Shown here in pieces: positions 39,001-43,807 of a stretch of 48,984 nucleotides of DNA. Below the pieces are notes generated by a model that saw nothing but the letters and a program-made list of their open reading frames with translations, searched no databases and was not told where the DNA came from. Location of the stretch: contig DAOVRZ010000029.1 of NCBI GenBank assembly GCA_030627905.1, forward strand, positions 1 to 48,984. The letters are read 5' to 3'. Within the stretch, counting starts at the first letter, position 1. The number at the start of each line of letters is the position of its first letter. A program made the position numbers and the translations under genes. The DNA is from JAGMES01 sp023128035. Lineage in GTDB: Bacteria > Bacillota > Halanaerobiia > DY22613.

Positions 39001-41249
39001 ATTGGCTGGATCAATTTGCAGGTGAGATCCCGGTATTGGATCTACCTACAGATAAGCCAAGACCAGCTTTGATGAGTCATCATGGAGCAGGATTTGAGTT
39101 TAGTATTGATGAAGAACTGACAGGCCAGTTAAAAAGACTGGCTGCACAAAATAATACAACTTTATATATGCTTCTTCTGGCAGTGTATAATGTATTATTG
39201 GTAAAATATAGTGGTCAGGAAGATATAATTGTGGGTACTCCTGTGGCAGGGCGCAATCATGCTGATTTAGAAGGGATAGTTGGTATGTTTGTTAATACCC
39301 TTGCTATTAGAAGTCAGCCAGGAGGTAAGAAGGTTTTTAAGAATTTCTTAAATGAGGTTAAGAATATTTGTCTCTCAGCCTTTGAAAATCAAAACTATCA
39401 GTTTGAGATGCTTATCAATAATCTGGAATTGGTTCGTGATGTAAGTAGAAATCCATTATTTGATGTTATGTTTGCTTTGCAAAATACTGAAAAGAAAACT
39501 ATAGTTTTAGAGGATATAGAAATTAAACCATATAGTTTTGACAATATGGTGAGCAAGTTTGATTTAACTCTTAATGCCATAGAAGTTGGTGAGGGAATCG
39601 GTTTTGGTATGGTTTATCGGACTGATCTTTTTGAAGCTGAGACGATTTGTCGGATGAGTCAGCATTTTAAAAATCTTCTTCAGGCTGTAGTTAAAAATCC
39701 AGAGTTTAAAATTGCTAATTATATGGTTCCAGCAAGGATTCAGATAGTTGATAAGGCAAATGATAAGATTGATAGAAAAGCATTAAAAATACCTGAAAGA
39801 GATAAAGTTCAAATCAGTGCTAATCCTATGAATGAAGTTGAAACTAAACTGGCTGAAATTTTAGAAGATGTTCTAAATATAGATAAGGTTAATGTAGAGC
39901 AAGACTTCTTTGAACTGGGTGGTAACTCTCTTTTGGCAATAAAAACAGTTATAAAAGCAAGAGAAAAAGGTTTGAAGTTAGAGGTTAATGATATCTTCCA
40001 GTATAAAAATATCTACAATTTAGCTAAATATCTTACTAAATGTTTTATAGAAACGGCGGTAACTGAAGAAAAACGAGTTGTTAAAAAGCTTTCTTCGATT
40101 AGACCTGGTGATATAAAGGTTAAAGGTGATACTTTTACTCCTGAAAATGTTTTACTTACAGGGGCAACGGGATATTTGGGAATTCATATCCTGGAAGAGT
40201 TATTAAAAACCACCAAAGCCCGGATTTATTGTCTGGTTAGAGGTAGTGAAGATCGCTTAAGTTTAGATAGGTTAAAGCAAAAACTTAAGTTCTACTTTGG
40301 AAATCAATATGACTGTTTTATCGAAGAACGGATATTTGTCATTCAAGGAGATTTGACTAAAGAATACTTAAGACTTTCAAAGAAAAATTATGATAATCTG
40401 GCTAATAACATAGATACCATTATCCATACAGCTGCCTTAGTAAAACATTTTGGTGACTACAAAGAATTTTATCAGGTGAATGTTCAGGGTACTGCCAGAA
40501 TTGTAGAACTAGCCTGTCGATCCAAGGCACGACTTTGTTATATTTCAACAATGAGTGTATCTGGTAGTAGATTACATGAAGAGAAAGAAGTAAGATTTAC
40601 CGAAAATGATCTTTATATTGGACAAAGCTTTGAGGATAACGTCTATGTAAAAAGTAAGTTTGAGGCAGAAAATATGATAGTTAAGGCTTTTGACCGAGGG
40701 TTGGATGCAATAATCTGTCGGGTTGGTAATCTAACTGGACGTTTACGTGATGGACTCTTTCAGGAGAATTTGATGGAAAATGCTTTTTATAATCGACTAC
40801 TTCTTTTAACAGAATTACAGAAGGTTTCAGAAGATATGCTAACACATGTTTTAGAATTTACCCCTGTAGATTGTTGTAGTAGGGCAATTGTAAAATTGAT
40901 TAAAACTAAAGATGCTAATAATCAGGCTTTTCACCTTTACAATTACAGGTATATTAAGTTAGCAGAAATTGTAGAGTTTTTGAGGAAGATTGACTATCAT
41001 GTTCAGATAGTTTCCAATGAAGAGTTTAAGAAAGCGATTGAAGATTTAATTAAAGAGAATCAATCAGAAGCAATGGTCAGGATTTTACCATATTTAATGA
41101 ATGAAAAAGGGGATGAAGAAGATAAGTCAATCATCCATCGAGATGCTGAGATTACTAATGTTTATTTTGATCAGCTTGATTTTGGATGGCTTGAAGTCGG
41201 TGAAGAATATCTGAGAAAAATATTTAGTTATTTAGTGAAACGGAAATGA
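21069..41249 (+). CDS. Non-ribosomal peptide synthetase 3: A-PCP-(C-A-PCP)x5-C-[A lost]-PCP-TD
   Basis: ATG 21069 follows AAAGGAGGT. The product is 6,726 residues. Order: A4 (YTSGSTG 155), PCP4 (Ser546), C5 (HH 726), A5 (1194), PCP5 (Ser1584), C6 (1766), A6 (2236), PCP6 (Ser2628), C7 (2807), A7 (3274), PCP7 (Ser3668), C8 (3842), A8 (4312), PCP8 (Ser4701), C9 (4884), A9 (5349), PCP9 (Ser5743), C10 (5924), a 25-30-residue A-domain relic (~6217), PCP10 (Ser6287, GGNSL) and a reductase domain (GATGYLG ~6365, Tyr6526). Codes read by eye: A4 DAMHIGLFNK, A5 DGAVIAEVVK, A6 DAESIGTVCK (Lys), A7 DAFWIGMTFK (Val), A8 DGLSSGEVIK, A9 DVQFLAHVVK (Pro). All HHxxxDG motifs are intact; no epimerase, methyltransferase or thioesterase domain is present. 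The reductase should release an aldehyde or alcohol. Confidence 0.95.
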   Translation: MLAKIFNDQVKKYPEKLAVKTNSKQLTYLELNQSANLVGHEILDKLKVSQNNDHTIALLFEHGIDMIIGTIGAIKTKTKYVPLDPDYPFARLKYILLDAKISVIVTNDKNINLAEKLIMEISKIQLINIKKIENKGNYNDLELEIGKDQPAYILYTSGSTGNPKGVIQNYENLLYHVENYRKTFSINSNDKLTLFSKFTHDAALMDIYAGLLHGATIYPFEIKKGENLIRLAQWLRREQITIYHSVPSLYRYFIKTLIDDQKFPDLRWIILGGEEVIEHDIQIFKKYFNNLTVLANLYGQTESSFNSCQLIETDTPFNQVTLGEPIKETELFVVSESGEEVSTFEIGEIYVISKYVALGYLNDIEKTEKSFGNHPEMGRFYKTGDLGRLLADDTIQFVGRKDKQIKIRGLRVELGEIESRLLEYPDLTEGVVILKQDEEGEAFLVAWVVVENDLSEKDLRSHLQLSLPDYMIPGNFIELEQLPTTSTGKIDRKALEERELEFENKVEEYQPPADEVESGLIKLLLEIISQPKIGINEDFFKLGVHSLRAMTLISKIYQKFNVKLSIKDIFNNPTVKELASVIKKTTTTSFVSIEKVERLKYYPLSSAQKRLYIINRLNPESTAYNMPKVLSVKGTFDLQLFEKAINKLVLRHGALRTYFDLEDETPVQKIAEQVDIEILKEQASSEKEVKKIMKSWVLPFDLNKASLFKVGLIEFGTQYYLFFDLHHIIADGTSMGILINDFIQIYQGQHLEKLKIQYKDFAIWQNSLLESEEMREQENYWLGKFSGEVPVLELPTDFSRSLEITGDSLTISFELNPKLTSKINKLADDTGTTLFMILLSIFNILLARYSGNEDIVIGSPTAGRSHPDLKDVIGMFVNTLPLRNQPQANLSFRNLLESAKENTLKALENQDYQFEMLIEKLKLERNLNHNPLFDVLFVFQNMESTSMNILGVQFEQFEFQKREARLDLSLVGVEREDKVSLEFEYNAELYKKSTIERLAKHFINIAETITTDLDIELSKIKMLSDAERERLIKDFNQTKREYPVTTLDKIFENVVSKNAKKTALLFQGQQMTYGEFNQQANKLARLLREKGVGKKIVGIIAKQSFEMFIGILGILKAGGAYLPIDPTYPEQRIEYLLEDSGIEICLYQGDLSRNFKTGQSIKFIDLNDKSNYEAYSGQNLKSDVKQTDLAYVIYTSGTTGKPKGVMIEHQNVVNMVFWRQEVYEINSNDRFVQFLSFAFDGFLASGMTPIMSGSLLVLTDKEIEPAVIKKIIIREKITYLVCVPSLYGVILEFLTFKDCSSVKRVILAGEKLPKSLVEKSKKLNPALEVINEYGPTENTVVTTVKRDLNYQDKITIGKPIGNTRVYLLDEYLNPVAVGVIGEICISGKGLARGYLKRPELTLEKFIDNPFEDGEKMYKTGDLAKWTNNGELDFVGRKDNQIKLRGYRIETKEIEAVINQHPLVKGSVVTVKEDNSHDKYLCGYYQVDDANLDVDVREIEDFLKARLPEYMIPGYLLQIGEIPLTPNGKVDYDKLPHPDGLMKLQNEYITPTNETENRLTQLFCDILGKEMVGIKDDFFLIGGHSIKATILVARVLKEFNIELPLRKIFENPTVEELARCIQNAEKKEYQPIKPVEKREFYPASSIQKRIYILEQFGENDTSYNMPSVFNIKGSINYKSLVKACQRLVERYPILRTYFEFKDGAVIQKNVDKLDFEVELLKKMSEDNLNEVITTFIRPFDLGQAPLFRVGLIEKELDNDYILILDIHHIISDGTSMEIIFDELMKLYEGKQLPESKVYYKDFAVWQQKNLLTSNKFTDQGKYWLNQFKGKLPKLNLPTDYPRPAVKSSRGDRFLFEIDKELSENLKKLAQENNVTNFMILLALYSITLGKSACQDDILIGTVLAGRNHPDIEKLLGCFLNNIVFCCQAEGEKSFEDYLSELKYIVVNGYQNQDYPIEELIDQLNLPFDMSRNPLFDVMLIFQNFERRELNLELSDFQIKPHPKETKTAKYDLTLYASEFKDQFIFTMEYSTDLFKEETIRAFFEHLVVVAKQIIKKPDQRISDLSILTELEREKILYQFNRTINQGYEKITLHQLFENSVNRNPDKVALITDDREMTYQKLNQKANQLANHLRERVLKKEEKVILMLRPSAKMMIGLLAILKAGGAYLPIDPDYPVERINYILKDSGSKILLVENKMEAGIDFTGQVIDITDSKLYQGSSKDLENINSCEDLAYIIYTSGSTGNPKGVMVEHRNVINYVNAFLEEFKLSADDIVLQQASFAFDAFVEEVYPILRQGGKLIIPKREDIKDVSRLIDLLIKHQVTILSTSPLLINELNQSERLEELNLRILISGGDVLKGKYFTNLIERMQVYNTYGPTETTVCASYYHCLEVEEDIPIGNPISNYQIYIMDRNGNLLPSGIPGEICIAGFGVSRGYLKRPELTEEKFVFDHQLQQRIYRTGDLGCWREDGLIEFHGRIDNQVQIRGYRIEPGEIEAKLLEHQLVEDVVVINGTDGSGETYLAVYAKLYDEILDDERKQNSSILLREFLKDKLPEYMIPAYFVIVDEIPVTHNGKVDRKALGDPTRNIERGLEYLVPESELERKLAQIWSEILEIEKIGVLDNFFVLGGHSLKATTLAGRVKKELNLNLPLTIIFKKPTIRELAQYLSQAQQSIYSALSTVKKKEYYPVSSAQKRMYLLNQLSENQSNYNLPYAWIIEGKVDYAKLNQSFIQLIERHESFRTSFELIEGEIVQKIDLVDFSVKFDKVKAEKLDQQVEEFIRPFDLKKAPLLRVELLEIEKDKYLLMLDMHHIISDGYSIDLLINEFLKLYEGYSLSKLQIQYKDFAEWQNKLFETSQFKKQEEYWLNRFSPDIPVLELPTDFKRPKIRKFSGEKCGVKLDKNLSDSLYELAKENEATIYMILLAAYNILLSRYAGHEDIIVGSPIAGRNGHPDLSNIVGMFVNTLPMRNQPCGNKSFIAFLSEVKANALSAYENQDYPFEMLVEKLDLERDMSHNPLFDIVFAMQNTIHTAKVEHSLKVSPYYYTDKIARFDLTMFAYESINGLYFEVEYSTELYRAETIKRLTDHFKQILLKITAKPEIFLQDIDLLNEVEKRKILEFNNSMVEYPQEKTIGVLFEEQVYRTPDKIALVSEVEQLTYLKLNQKANRLAHILREKGVDRESIVAVMMERSLDAVVTILAIVQAGGAYLPIDLNYPPKRISYLLKDAKIKLLLSNVRMMDIEFSGEILNPVDYIKDDFLSSFEFNLINKPGDLIYIIYTSGSTGKPKGVMIEHRNVNALLASSMSPEIKENDRVLQTATIAFDASIFEIWGTILKGASLYIISKEKLLMPKLLEEKIKEYNITFLWLTTALFHQLAEENPTIFASLKTLIFGGEVVSIKYVNLIRKMYPKLTMLNMYGPTENTTFSTAFKIEKTFNDNVPIGKPTTNTKVYIIDKYNNLQPIGLPGELCTAGEGVGRGYLNQPELTNQKFVEDPLEAGKKMYRTGDIASWLADGNLEFVGRVDNQVKIRGFRVEPGEIENQILTEPEIKECVVIVKEIKGSKTICVFIKLGIKKEKEEFDLFVKDVKVRLSNKFPDYMIPTYFIQVDLMPLTLSGKIDRKSLPEINPDSHFSSKYQPPTNETEKKLATLFAQVLGVQQVGIKDDFFELGGHSLKATSLASKINNEFGNRITLRNIFEERTVEKLAQYLEKSKSSDYPVINKTAINDYYPVSSAQKRMYLMQQMDEESIGYNMPGAVYIKDNLDIKKLERAFRKIIDRHETLRTYFIMEDKEPVQIIANVDFQIELLEGKKDVIKEFFRPFDLRQPPLLRVGLLELEDCYLMVFDIHHIVFDGVSMGILLDELMKIYAGQKLEELKFQYKDFAVWQNKLSDSKLLKNQERYWMDKFSDEIPILNLPTDYLRPTVKTFVGDTINLSLTEKLTRQLEELTQRFDSTLYLTLLAVYNILLAKYTGQQDLLVGSPSAGRGAHQELEKLIGMFVNTIVMRNYVDDEKSFADFLKEVKLNGLEVFENQDYQFEMLVDKLEINRDLSRNPLFDTMFALQNMGYQYESQTANALELESYSVKSKISKFDLTVSAVKKNQKIEFTFEYSTDLFKQQTIEQMAKHLINILRKIVKNPEIKLAEIEMLSDKERKQLIEEFNDNQCVYTDQSLLHQLFISQAEKTPDEIAISFGDQILTYAEYNRRSNQLARLLREKGASPDKIIAVIVERSLEMAIAILAVMKAGAAYLPIDPDYPRERIQYLLRDSGASLLLTCIDISTKITDFSGEIIKLNNELFVGDSANLEIVNQPTDLAYVIYTSGTTGNPKGVMIEHHSISNALYWRKDSYNFTVNDRVLILFSFAFDGSVLTFFTPLISGAQIVLLDNQQVKEPFIIKEIVGSKKVTHISCVPSIYTWLLECFTKKDVESLKTVSMGGEQIGLNLIEKSKKLKPDLEIANEYGPTENSVISTINRNILTEFPVSIGSPVPNTKVYILDKNFKPVPVGVPGQICLGGVQLARGYLNRPDLTHDKFVNNPFISGEKMYLTGDLGRWLADEKIEFLGRIDSQIKVRGYRIELGEIENQLLTSHESITEVVVVDINDQKDNTYLVGYYSADEEISPKSIKAQLAEELPEYMIPAYLIQLDKLPVTSHGKIDRKVLPLPDIDKEKRVKEYPKDEIEKKLASIWEDILNLSNIGVNDNFFDLGGHSLKATAMMAKIYKEFGVKVSLQQIFKEPTIRGIRVYIASREVDYHKKISPIEEKRAYYPVSQTQMRMYILYQLENNAKSYNMPLGVFLMGKLDIERLKWAFKQLIERHESLRTSFEVINDEPIQKIHDEVDFKIIYSSMKENELDSRLKSFIRPFNFKRPPLFRVELIEIIDKTDSCLLLCDFHHIIMDGVSMRIFINELIRAYNGDELPQLKLQYKDYAVWKRKFLESEEMAKQEKYWLGQFADEIPVLNLPIDYSRPLEKNFAGAVYQFSLDEELADSLNQLAKEKEATLYIILLTAYSILLARYSGQSDINIGSPIAGRTDADLENIIGMFVNTVVMRIRPDIEKTIARLLTENKETALEAFSNQDYPFDLLVEKLNITRDLSKNPLFDTMFALQNIDEGEVKRGELKFIPYHPERKTAKFDLFMDAYESNSKIKIDLEYSTQLFKAETIKRMATHFEKIVIEMIKNPHQKISDLEMITEDEKKVILNQFNDTSVEYPKMKTIHQLFQEQVKHNPQKTALYYNGEEMTYQTLQLKANGMAYLLREKGVVRERIVGLMVERSFEMIVGLLAILKAGGAYLAIDYDYPEKRIAFMLEDSNIKLLLTKSQLTKELSFDGEVIYLDQPIEERRTGPELVNHPEDLMYLIYTSGSTGRPKGVQIEHRNIVNLINFELTKTNIDFSKVLQFTTISFDVSYQEIFTTLLAGGELYLIDKEKRDDFNQLFKFIEDNNISTIFVPVSFLKFVFTEEEYLKEFPGCIKHILTAGEQLIVTEGLKKYLAKNQVYLHNHYGPSETHVVTTLTMSPNEEIWELPPIGKPIDNTRIYIVDENERLQPIGIVGELYVGGANVGRGYYQRSKLTTEKFVEDICHPAERMYKTGDLARWLVDGTIEFEGRKDHQVKIRGFRIELEEIEEQLLKIKEIKEITVVDFEDENKNKYLVAYLVVDQADELSIAKIKTELGNYLPDYMIPSYFVILDKIPINANGKIDRKALPEPDGVKQSETEYRPPETELEKRLVILWSQVLKVDQVGIDNNFFALGGHSLRATLLTAKINKEFNTQISLREIFKRPTIASLAQYLESIEKRTYQAIEKIERRDFYPLSSAQQRLFIIEYMTELNINYNLPCMFRLVGELDYQQFKQSLQKLIDRHEAFRTFFELIDGEPVQRIEDELVVDLKLIELNDKDKLEKIISDYIRPFDLFAGPLFRVGLIKLEKNQHIFIFDMHHIIADGTSLEIISSDFARLYQNEPLQDLRIQYKDFAVWQVGTPGLPKLENEAEYWLDQFAGEIPVLDLPTDKPRPALMSHHGAGFEFSIDEELTGQLKRLAAQNNTTLYMLLLAVYNVLLVKYSGQEDIIVGTPVAGRNHADLEGIVGMFVNTLAIRSQPGGKKVFKNFLNEVKNICLSAFENQNYQFEMLINNLELVRDVSRNPLFDVMFALQNTEKKTIVLEDIEIKPYSFDNMVSKFDLTLNAIEVGEGIGFGMVYRTDLFEAETICRMSQHFKNLLQAVVKNPEFKIANYMVPARIQIVDKANDKIDRKALKIPERDKVQISANPMNEVETKLAEILEDVLNIDKVNVEQDFFELGGNSLLAIKTVIKAREKGLKLEVNDIFQYKNIYNLAKYLTKCFIETAVTEEKRVVKKLSSIRPGDIKVKGDTFTPENVLLTGATGYLGIHILEELLKTTKARIYCLVRGSEDRLSLDRLKQKLKFYFGNQYDCFIEERIFVIQGDLTKEYLRLSKKNYDNLANNIDTIIHTAALVKHFGDYKEFYQVNVQGTARIVELACRSKARLCYISTMSVSGSRLHEEKEVRFTENDLYIGQSFEDNVYVKSKFEAENMIVKAFDRGLDAIICRVGNLTGRLRDGLFQENLMENAFYNRLLLLTELQKVSEDMLTHVLEFTPVDCCSRAIVKLIKTKDANNQAFHLYNYRYIKLAEIVEFLRKIDYHVQIVSNEEFKKAIEDLIKENQSEAMVRILPYLMNEKGDEEDKSIIHRDAEITNVYFDQLDFGWLEVGEEYLRKIFSYLVKRK
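39716..39790 (+). other. Residual A-domain end in the last NRPS module
   Basis: Between C10 and PCP10 the protein reads IANYMVPARIQIV, then NDKIDRKAL. These are the last two core motifs of an adenylation domain (YMIPAxF and NGKIDRKAL); about 500 residues carrying all ATP- and substrate-binding motifs are absent. The C-domain end (NPEFKIA) runs straight into the relic, and NGK has become NDK. The reading frame is intact. Module 10 therefore cannot load its own carrier domain. Confidence 0.85.
40124..41246 (+). other. Terminal thioester reductase (TD) domain of NRPS 3
   Basis: This is an extended short-chain dehydrogenase domain. It has the nucleotide-binding GATGYLG (~40161), a STMSV segment supplying the catalytic Ser/Thr, and YVKSK with catalytic Tyr6526 and Lys6530. 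The family uses NAD(P)H to reduce the carrier-bound thioester to an aldehyde, sometimes on to an alcohol. This replaces a thioesterase. Peptide aldehydes of this type can cyclise on the N-terminal amine to an imine, as known for nostocyclopeptide and lugdunin. Confidence 0.9.
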
Positions 41250-41421
41250 GAGGTAATAAGTTGGATTTGAAAATAGAGAAAGAAATGAATAATATGATGA
41301 TTTTGAAGAGTCAGATTTTGAGTAATTAACAGGATATTTATTTATAAATGACGAATGTTTATATGAAGCAAAGGTCAGATTAAAAACTACGAAGTAGATT
41401 ACTTATAAGGAGGATATCAAA

Positions 41422-42378
41422 ATGAAAATTGTCGTATTAGATGGATATACATTAAATCCAGGCGATTTGTCATGGGAAGCTCTGGAAAAACTCGGAGAGC
41501 TGACTGTATATGATCGTACTTCTGCAGATGAAATCGTAGAAAGAATTGGAGATGCAGAAATCATCTTTACAAATAAAACTCCACTATCAAGAGAAACATT
41601 TGAAAAAGTACCTGGATTAAAATTTGTAGGTGTACTGGCGACGGGCTATAATGTAGTAGATGTACAAGCGGCAAAAGAAATGGGTATAGTTGTAACTAAT
41701 ATTCCTACATATGGAACAGCAGCAGTTGCGCAGTTTGTTTTTGCATTATTATTAGAAATGTGCCATCATGTTTGGGTACATAGTGAAGAAGTTAAAAAAG
41801 GTGCCTGGACTAATAGTCCTGATTTTTGTTTTTGGAAGTACCCATTAGTTGAGTTAGCAGGAAAGACAATGGGTATTATTGGGTATGGAAGAATAGGTCA
41901 GGCAACCGGAAAAATTGCGCAATCATTTGGAATGAAAGTATTAGCTTCTGATAATCATAAGAATAAAGAACTTGAAAGTGATACAATGAGATATGTAGAA
42001 CTGGATGAGTTATTGCAAAAATCAGATATAATCAGTTTACATTGTCCATTAATTGAAAGCACAAAAGGAATTATAAACAAAGAAACAATAGCAAAAATGA
42101 AAGATGGAGTTATGCTGATCAATACATCAAGAGGAGCATTAATTGTGGAAGAAGATTTAAGAGATGCACTGAATGTAGGTAAAGTTGCTGGTGCGGCAGT
42201 TGATGTTTTATCTGCGGAACCTGTTAAAAAGGACAATCCATTACTTACTGCGAAAAATTGTATTATAACTCCACACATTGCATGGGCTCCAATTGAAGCC
42301 AGAGTACGCCTTATGAATATTGCAGTAAATAATTTAGAACAATTTTTAGCAGGAAATCCTGTCAATACGACGAATTAA
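41422..42378 (+). CDS. D-isomer-specific 2-hydroxyacid dehydrogenase (glycerate/hydroxypyruvate reductase-like)
   Basis: ATG 41422 follows AAGGAGG. The 318-residue protein has the standard two-domain fold. The NAD-binding GYGRIGQ lies at residues 155-160, ending at Asp177. The catalytic triad is Arg237 (NTSRGALI), Glu266 (SAEPV) and His285 (TPHIAW). It resembles the HprA-type branch that interconverts hydroxypyruvate and D-glycerate, though 2-hydroxyacid specificity is hard to call. It lies 172 bp after the NRPS gene in the same direction and has its own terminator, so it may be read through from the NRPS operon or stand alone. If linked to the FkbJ/FkbI-like genes that follow, it could belong to glycerate metabolism for a glyceryl-ACP pathway; this is speculative because FkbH is absent. 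Confidence 0.88.
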   Translation: MKIVVLDGYTLNPGDLSWEALEKLGELTVYDRTSADEIVERIGDAEIIFTNKTPLSRETFEKVPGLKFVGVLATGYNVVDVQAAKEMGIVVTNIPTYGTAAVAQFVFALLLEMCHHVWVHSEEVKKGAWTNSPDFCFWKYPLVELAGKTMGIIGYGRIGQATGKIAQSFGMKVLASDNHKNKELESDTMRYVELDELLQKSDIISLHCPLIESTKGIINKETIAKMKDGVMLINTSRGALIVEEDLRDALNVGKVAGAAVDVLSAEPVKKDNPLLTAKNCIITPHIAWAPIEARVRLMNIAVNNLEQFLAGNPVNTTN

Positions 42379-42411
42379 TGAAAATTTTATAATTTGTTGT
42401 AAAGTATATTG

Positions 42412-42450
42412 AAAAAATCCTTCACTTATAAAAGTTGAGGGATTTTTTTT
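42412..42450 (+). terminator. Intrinsic terminator after the 2-hydroxyacid dehydrogenase
   Basis: AAAAAATCCTTCA (42412-42424) pairs with TGAGGGATTTTTT (from 42436), with one G-U pair, followed by more T's. The ACP gene begins 130 bp further on, so it probably has a separate promoter or relies on read-through. Confidence 0.75.
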
Positions 42451-42588
42451 GTTTAATAAAGTGATAAAAAGTCAGTGAGGTGAAGGAAAAAACACTAACA
42501 AGAGCGAAGTTTATAAATGAAAAAACAATTATAAAATCTAATCAAAGGAAAATATTAGTATTGAAGTAAAAAAAAGGAGTGAATGATT

Positions 42589-42834
42589 GTGGAAATTAAA
42601 GAAAATATTAGAGATTTTATTGTGGAAAATATGGTGATTTATGACGATGATGTAACATTTACTGATGCTGATAATATCTTTGAACTTGGTTTTGTCGATT
42701 CAATGTTTGCGTTAAAACTGGTAACTTTTATTGAGACTGAGTTTGAAATTAAAGTTGGGAATGAAGACTTAAACCTAGCGAATTTTAGTTCTGTTGATAA
42801 TATTGTTAATTTTGTAAATAAAAAATCAAGCTAG
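42589..42834 (+). CDS. Free-standing acyl carrier protein, FkbJ/ZmaD-like
   Basis: GTG 42589 has AAAAAGGAG 9 nt upstream; ATG 42583 is in frame but only 3 nt from it. The product is 81 residues. The phosphopantetheine site is LGFVDSMFALKL (Ser38), followed by VGNEDLNLANFSSVDNI. The GFVxSMFAxxLVxFxE pattern and the 'NEDLxLxNF' stretch are typical of carrier proteins for glycerate-derived extender units (methoxymalonyl- or hydroxymalonyl-ACP; FkbJ, ZmaD), not of NRPS carrier domains. It is followed after 31 bp by the matching FkbI-like dehydrogenase. The FkbH enzyme that loads glycerate is not in the window, so the cargo is unknown. Confidence 0.85.
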   Translation: MEIKENIRDFIVENMVIYDDDVTFTDADNIFELGFVDSMFALKLVTFIETEFEIKVGNEDLNLANFSSVDNIVNFVNKKSS

Positions 42835-42865
42835 ATTTGTTTAATATAGAAGTAAATGGGGATGG

Positions 42866-43807
42866 GTGGAATTGAATATTTCACTAACAACTGAGCAAAA
42901 AGAGATAATTCAAAGTGTTCGAGTCTTTACAGATGTAGAGATTAGACCATTTGCAACTGAATTTGAAGAAAATCAAGGATTGCCCAGGAAATTAATAGAG
43001 AAGTTAGCTGCCAAGGGTTATTTGGGTGCAACATTTCCGAAAAAATATGGTGGTCTGGAGCTTGATCCAATTACAGATGGATTGTTGACTGAAGAGATCG
43101 GAAAAGGTTGTTGCAATACCAGAGGTCTTTTGACCGTTCATGATTCTTTAGTTGGTGAGAGTATTTTAAAATGGGGTACAGAAGAGCAGAAAAATAAATG
43201 GATCTCATTTGGAGATATAGCTGATATTTTCTTAGTAATTGCTAGTGATGAAGGAAAAGTAACTGCTTTTATAGTTGAACGGGAACGTGGAGTTGTCACA
43301 AGACCAATAAAAGGTTTACTAGGTGGTCGTGCCTCTCATATCGCTGAAGTTGAATTTAATGACATAATAGTTCCTGAAGAAAATGTTTTAGGTAATGTTG
43401 GGACTGGCTTTGCATATATCGTTTCAACTGCTTTGGATCATGGTCGTTATAGTATCGCCTGGGCTGGAGTTGCTATTGCTCAGGCTGCTCTTGAGGCGAT
43501 GCTTAGTTATTCGAGGGAACGTTCACAATTTGGGCAAAAACTGCGGACATTCCAGTTGATTCAAGAATTTATTGGCGATGCAGTTACCAAAATCCATGCC
43601 GCCCTTGCTCTTTGTTTACATGCAGGAAAGTTAAGAAAATCCGGAGATCCTGATGCTATCATTGAAACTTCTCTTGCTAAATACTTTACTTCAAAGGTAG
43701 CAATGGAGGTAGCTATTGATGCAGTTCAGGTTCAACAGCAAATGATTGCAGGATATGGGATTAAAAAATATTATCCACTTAAAGAAAGGGGAAAACATAA
43801 AAAATGA
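42866..43807 (+). CDS. Acyl-CoA/ACP dehydrogenase, FkbI-like, with two internal in-frame deletions
   Basis: This 313-residue flavoprotein homologue matches FkbI/ZmaE-type dehydrogenases, which oxidise the glyceryl unit on the FkbJ-type carrier (FGDIADIFLV, GLLGGRASHIAEV, TALDHGRYSIAWAGV, AIAQAALEA). Relatives are nearer 370-390 residues. After EEQKNK (residue ~111) the protein jumps directly to WISFGDIADIF, skipping about 50 residues that carry the FAD-contacting L-x-E-P-x-G-S-D segment. After DAVQV (~289) it jumps to QQMIAGYG, skipping the segment that usually has the catalytic Glu (EGSTQIQ). The frame is open and its stop overlaps the next ATG, so it may be translated, but it is probably inactive. 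The start is GTG 42866; TTG 42872 is an alternative. Confidence 0.82.
   Translation: MELNISLTTEQKEIIQSVRVFTDVEIRPFATEFEENQGLPRKLIEKLAAKGYLGATFPKKYGGLELDPITDGLLTEEIGKGCCNTRGLLTVHDSLVGESILKWGTEEQKNKWISFGDIADIFLVIASDEGKVTAFIVERERGVVTRPIKGLLGGRASHIAEVEFNDIIVPEENVLGNVGTGFAYIVSTALDHGRYSIAWAGVAIAQAALEAMLSYSRERSQFGQKLRTFQLIQEFIGDAVTKIHAALALCLHAGKLRKSGDPDAIIETSLAKYFTSKVAMEVAIDAVQVQQQMIAGYGIKKYYPLKERGKHKK

Noticed and set aside
23200..39260. Possible epimerisation or dual C/E domains among the NRPS condensation domains
   Set aside because: All ten His motifs are plain HHxxxDG of condensation type, and I see no E-domain motifs or an extra N-terminal His motif. Stereochemistry of the peptide therefore cannot be shown to include D-residues.
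41261..41421. 22-codon TTG frame after NRPS 3 (41261-41329), and an overlapping frame reading LTGYLFINDECLYEAKVRL up to the dehydrogenase gene
   Set aside because: The first has only a weak ribosome binding site; the second has stops and no start. They may be relics of one small gene, but neither is supportable as a gene. Neither looks like an MbtH protein.
41955..42365. 136-codon minus-strand frame inside the 2-hydroxyacid dehydrogenase gene
   Set aside because: It mirrors a well-conserved enzyme gene, with low-complexity Ser/Ile/Leu content and no family resemblance. The similar antisense frame at 43983-44360 was dropped for the same reason.
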